DNA from: Marinobacterium sp.
Lineage (GTDB): Bacteria; Pseudomonadota; Gammaproteobacteria; Pseudomonadales; Balneatricaceae
DNA: 64,000 bases
Assembly: GCA_025800125.1 (NCBI GenBank)
Contig: JAOXSF010000135.1
Span: 1-64,000 of the forward strand
Direction: 5' to 3'
Every line of letters starts with the position of its first letter. Position 1 is the stretch's first letter. Positions 63,755 to 64,000 of this stretch are shown here, in pieces. The position numbers and the translations under genes are program-made. The notes under the pieces are model-generated. The model was not told where the DNA came from. It ran no database searches and worked only from the letters and a program-made list of their open reading frames with translations.

Positions 63755-64000
63755 GGCACATCGGGATACCGTCAGTGAAAACAGTGCTCATGGTAGCGGT
63801 AGCACGCTGATTACTCTATCGGCAAAAGTCGGATAAATGGGTTTTTTTATCAGTGTTGGCACGAAGGGAGGTTTTATTGGCATGGCAGGGGGTCTGTGCC
63901 TGCGGGTTATCGCCGTATGCTTTCTTTGTCCCGAGTACGAAGGAGCCGTCTCGAGGCCTGCGTCAGGTGGTCGCTGCAAGGGGAATCATGTGCAGTTGCT
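63755..64000. other. Right-edge stretch without a recognised gene
   Basis: Upstream region of the kinase gene. No coding frame with an RBS or family resemblance is seen; a gene could begin beyond the edge. Confidence 0.4.

Noticed and set aside
63788..63979. Small minus-strand open frame at the right edge
   Set aside because: No RBS, Pro/Arg-rich translation and no family resemblance.

Overview
The window reads as a chromosomal segment of a marine-type gammaproteobacterium, probably of the Oceanospirillales. This rests on the queA-tgt-yajC-secD-secF and rpsF-rpsR-rplI-dnaB gene orders, E. coli-like RBS and sigma70 promoter sequences, and many osmolyte or organic-acid uptake and catabolism genes. 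No species is claimed.

Layout. (1) 1-835: the start of a phage-type integrase runs off the left edge and faces away from tRNA-Leu(CAA), the usual junction of a tRNA-integrated island. (2) 1.0-20.1 kb: a DUF1439-type lipoprotein, then a catabolic island built around a histidinol-dehydrogenase-like polyol dehydrogenase, an SDR, a bicupin, an alpha/beta hydrolase, an HpcH/HpaI aldolase, an SMP-30 lactonase, two NTF2/SnoaL-like proteins, an MFS carrier and a sugar-type ABC importer whose ATPase gene lies apart. Two paralogous LacI repressors sit inside the cluster and at its right end, and I find at least seven copies of one 18-bp palindromic operator in its promoters. The substrate is unknown. 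(3) 20.5-29.0 kb: housekeeping genes for queuosine synthesis, Sec translocation and ValS. (4) 29.3-31.2 kb: a NapC/NrfH-like tetraheme quinol dehydrogenase with a HAO-like octaheme cytochrome c. (5) 31.6-39.0 kb: a TPR-NTF2 lipoprotein, dtd, cysM, a hypothetical gene, a purine phosphoribosyltransferase, a small ABM-fold protein, an AraC regulator and a methyltransferase. (6) 39.3-48.1 kb: a leftward operon (aldehyde dehydrogenase, an M19-type protein lacking key zinc ligands, a BCCT carrier, RidA) diverges from a LysR regulator, which is followed by a two-gene operon of unknown function. (7) 48.6-52.1 kb: a lipoprotein, ribosomal proteins S6, S18 and L9, and DnaB. (8) 52.5-58.4 kb: a PrtD/HlyD/TolC type I secretion operon plus a GT4 glycosyltransferase, with no visible substrate. 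(9) 58.9-60.9 kb: upp-uraA pyrimidine salvage. (10) 61.1-63.8 kb: an orphan TAXI periplasmic binding protein convergent with a sensor histidine kinase.

How it works together. In region 2 the importer and MFS carrier would bring in a polyol or sugar-acid-like compound. The dehydrogenases and lactonase would oxidise it, and the aldolase, whose catalytic residues match HpaI, would release pyruvate or a related 2-oxoacid plus an aldehyde. The LacI pair would derepress all transcription units together. Region 6 looks like a second uptake and catabolism locus, for a quaternary amine or related zwitterion.

A striking background feature is a set of twelve different short tandem-repeat arrays (7-30 bp units, 2-5 copies) between genes. 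Three of them run into the last codons of a gene.
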